From NCBI GenBank assembly GCA_009838385.1, contig VXRS01000033.1, forward strand, positions 1 to 7,450: a stretch of 7,450 nucleotides of DNA. The letters run 5' to 3'. The position numbers were made by a program, and so were the translations under genes. The stretch is from Dehalococcoidia bacterium (lineage in GTDB: Bacteria > Chloroflexota > Dehalococcoidia > Tepidiformales > Tepidiformaceae). A model generated the notes under the pieces. It saw only the letters and a program-made list of their open reading frames with translations, ran no database searches and had not been told where the DNA came from. This document shows positions 6,299-7,450 of this stretch, one piece after another. Numbering within the stretch: the first letter of the stretch is position 1; the number at the start of each line of letters is the position of its first letter.

Positions 6299-7063
6299 AT
6301 GTCGATCGAGGCGATTGCGGCGGAGATCGAGCGGGAGCTGCGAGCACAGGGCAACGCTCGAGTGGGGCGCGGCCAGCAGGCCGACCGGGAGAAGCACATC
6401 CCCGATCCCCCCGGGCCGGCGATCAAGCTGGAGTACCTTGGAGTTCGGGTGCCCGTCGTTCGCAGCACGACGAAGGCGGCGCTCCGGGCGCGGCCGGTCA
6501 CGGACCGCCGCGAGCTGGTCGCGCTGGCCGAGCGCCTGTGGGACGCGGGCGTCTACGACCTGCGGCTGGCGGCTATCGATGCACTCCGGGTACACATCAA
6601 GCTGCTCGAAGCCGGGGACCTTCCGACGCTGGAGCGGTTCGTCCGCGAGGCGCAGACGTGGGCGCTGCTCGACACCCTTTCGATCAGCGTGCTCGGGCCG
6701 CTGATCGAGCGCTACCCGGAGTTGGTCGCGACGCTGGACCGCTGGGCGGAGGACGAGGACTTCTGGGTGCGGCGCCAGGCGATGCTGGCCCTGCTGCCCG
6801 CGCTGAGGCGGGGCGGCGGCGACTTCGAACGCTTCGCGGGCTACGCCGACGCCATGCTGGATGAGCGCGAGTTCTTCATCCGCAAGGTGATCGGATGGGT
6901 CCTGCGCGAGGTCAGCAAGAAGCGCCCGGAGCTGGTGGTCGAGTGGCTGGCGCCGCGCACCGGGCGCGCCTCGGGCGTGACCTTCCGGGAGACGGTCAAA
7001 TACCTGCCGCCGGACGACAAGGCCCGGCTGACCGCGGCCTTCCAGGAGGGGCGCCCGGCCTAG
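6299..7063 (+). CDS. AlkD-like DNA alkylation repair protein (HEAT-repeat glycosylase family)
   Basis: The 254-aa protein belongs to the AlkD/AlkC-type HEAT-repeat family. AlkD excises positively charged alkylated bases (3-methyladenine, 7-methylguanine) without flipping them into a pocket. Seen: YLGVRVPVVR (46-55), a W-x-x-x-D pair at Trp121/Asp125 matching the spacing of the catalytic Trp109/Asp113 of Bacillus cereus AlkD, EDFWVRRQAML (153-163) with the DNA-contacting Arg, and EFFIRKVIGWVLRE (191-204) with Trp200 and Arg203 equivalent to Trp187/Arg190. All expected active-site residues appear present, so activity is plausible. It lacks a signal peptide or membrane segment. It is divergent from the dehydrogenase and ends 3 bp from the recG stop, convergent with it. 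It is the only clear plus-strand gene here and may be a local insertion between recG and the nusA region. Confidence 0.9.
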   Translation: MSIEAIAAEIERELRAQGNARVGRGQQADREKHIPDPPGPAIKLEYLGVRVPVVRSTTKAALRARPVTDRRELVALAERLWDAGVYDLRLAAIDALRVHIKLLEAGDLPTLERFVREAQTWALLDTLSISVLGPLIERYPELVATLDRWAEDEDFWVRRQAMLALLPALRRGGGDFERFAGYADAMLDEREFFIRKVIGWVLREVSKKRPELVVEWLAPRTGRASGVTFRETVKYLPPDDKARLTAAFQEGRPA

Positions 7064-7066
7064 CGG

Positions 7067-7450
7067 TCAGTTGGCCTCGGTGGCGGTCTCGAGGAAGGGC
7101 CTGGCGTTCGTGGCGATGCCGCGGTGCTCGGGCTTCTGCAGGAGCGGGTCGCGGGCGAGGATGCGGCGGGCCATGTCGCGCGCATCCGTCAGCAGGTCGC
7201 GGTCGGTGACGCGGGCGACGCGGAGCATGCCGTTGCCGCCGCTCTGGGCCATGCCCCAGGCCTCGCCCTCGCCGCGCATCTCCAGGTCGACCTCGGCGAG
7301 CTCGAAGCCATCGGTCGTGCGTTCCATAGCGCGGAGGCGGTTCTGCGCGTCCGGGTTGGGGTCCTCGTCGCTGCTGAAGAGGAGGCAGTAGCCCTGGCGG
7401 TCGGAGCGCCCGACGCGACCGCGGAACTGGTGGAGCTGGCTGAGGCCGAA
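7067..7450 (-). CDS. recG: ATP-dependent DNA helicase RecG, C-terminal part
   Basis: RecG is a superfamily 2 helicase that reverses stalled replication forks and processes branched DNA intermediates. The window holds the last 127 residues; the rest lies beyond the right edge. The fragment begins FGLSQLHQFRGRVGRSDRQ, which is helicase motif VI with its ATP-contacting arginines. It continues with FELAEVDLEMRGEGEAWGMAQSG (49-71), the RecG-specific segment around the TRG region that couples ATP hydrolysis to DNA translocation. The final segment (DRDLLTDARDMARRILARDP) matches the C-terminal helix of the family. The TGA stop at 7067-7069 is 3 bp from the convergent AlkD-like stop, and no terminator hairpin separates them. 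Confidence 0.95.
   Translation of the reverse strand, partial: FGLSQLHQFRGRVGRSDRQGYCLLFSSDEDPNPDAQNRLRAMERTTDGFELAEVDLEMRGEGEAWGMAQSGGNGMLRVARVTDRDLLTDARDMARRILARDPLLQKPEHRGIATNARPFLETATEAN

Noticed and set aside
6237..6347. Longer dehydrogenase starting at 6347
   Set aside because: The extra 37 residues are Pro/Arg-rich, overlap the divergent AlkD-like gene and precede the normal family N-terminus.
1..7450. CRISPR arrays, insertion sequences, tRNA or rRNA genes, toxin-antitoxin or defence modules
   Set aside because: No regularly spaced repeats, transposase motifs, tRNA-like cloverleaf or relevant protein families were seen; intergenic space is too small for most of them.

Overview
The window is a GC-rich bacterial chromosome segment (GC estimated by eye in the high 60s percent) made almost entirely of housekeeping genes. 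Gene order and protein form suggest Chloroflexota, perhaps a Dehalococcoidia/Tepidiforma-type lineage: IF2 is very short (592 aa, one IF2_N segment before the GTPase), and NusA carries a long acidic tail. This assignment is an inference from gene style; no 16S or marker search was possible.

Layout, read along the minus strand from right to left: the C-terminal 127 residues of the helicase RecG (7067-7450, running off the right edge); a plus-strand AlkD-like DNA alkylation repair gene (6299-7063) convergent with recG; a leucine-dehydrogenase-type amino acid dehydrogenase (5139-6236), divergent from the AlkD-like gene; then the compact cluster nusA (3525-5060), ylxR/rnpM (3220-3516), infB (1445-3223), rbfA (1055-1423) and truB (144-1058). 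Two ATGA stop/start overlaps (ylxR/infB and rbfA/truB) and gaps of 8 and 21 bp show one transcription unit for transcription elongation/termination, translation initiation, 30S maturation and tRNA modification. The leftmost 143 bp hold a GC-extreme stretch with a G-quadruplex motif, and a plus-strand open frame that may be the end of a convergent gene sharing a CTAG stop site with truB.

Compared with the textbook rimP-nusA-ylxR-ylxQ-infB-rbfA-nrnA-truB order, rimP, ylxQ and nrnA are missing here. The most interesting non-coding piece is the 78-bp nusA leader (5061-5138). It has an extended -10 promoter-like motif, then a well-formed intrinsic terminator (7-bp GC-rich stem plus six Ts) ending 11 nt before the nusA start codon, then a 13-bp palindrome. 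No Shine-Dalgarno is visible, and a 20-codon open frame has a TGA that overlaps the nusA ATG. This looks like a termination-based attenuator ahead of the gene for a termination factor. I see no mobile element, CRISPR array, RNA gene or clearly undescribed multi-gene system.
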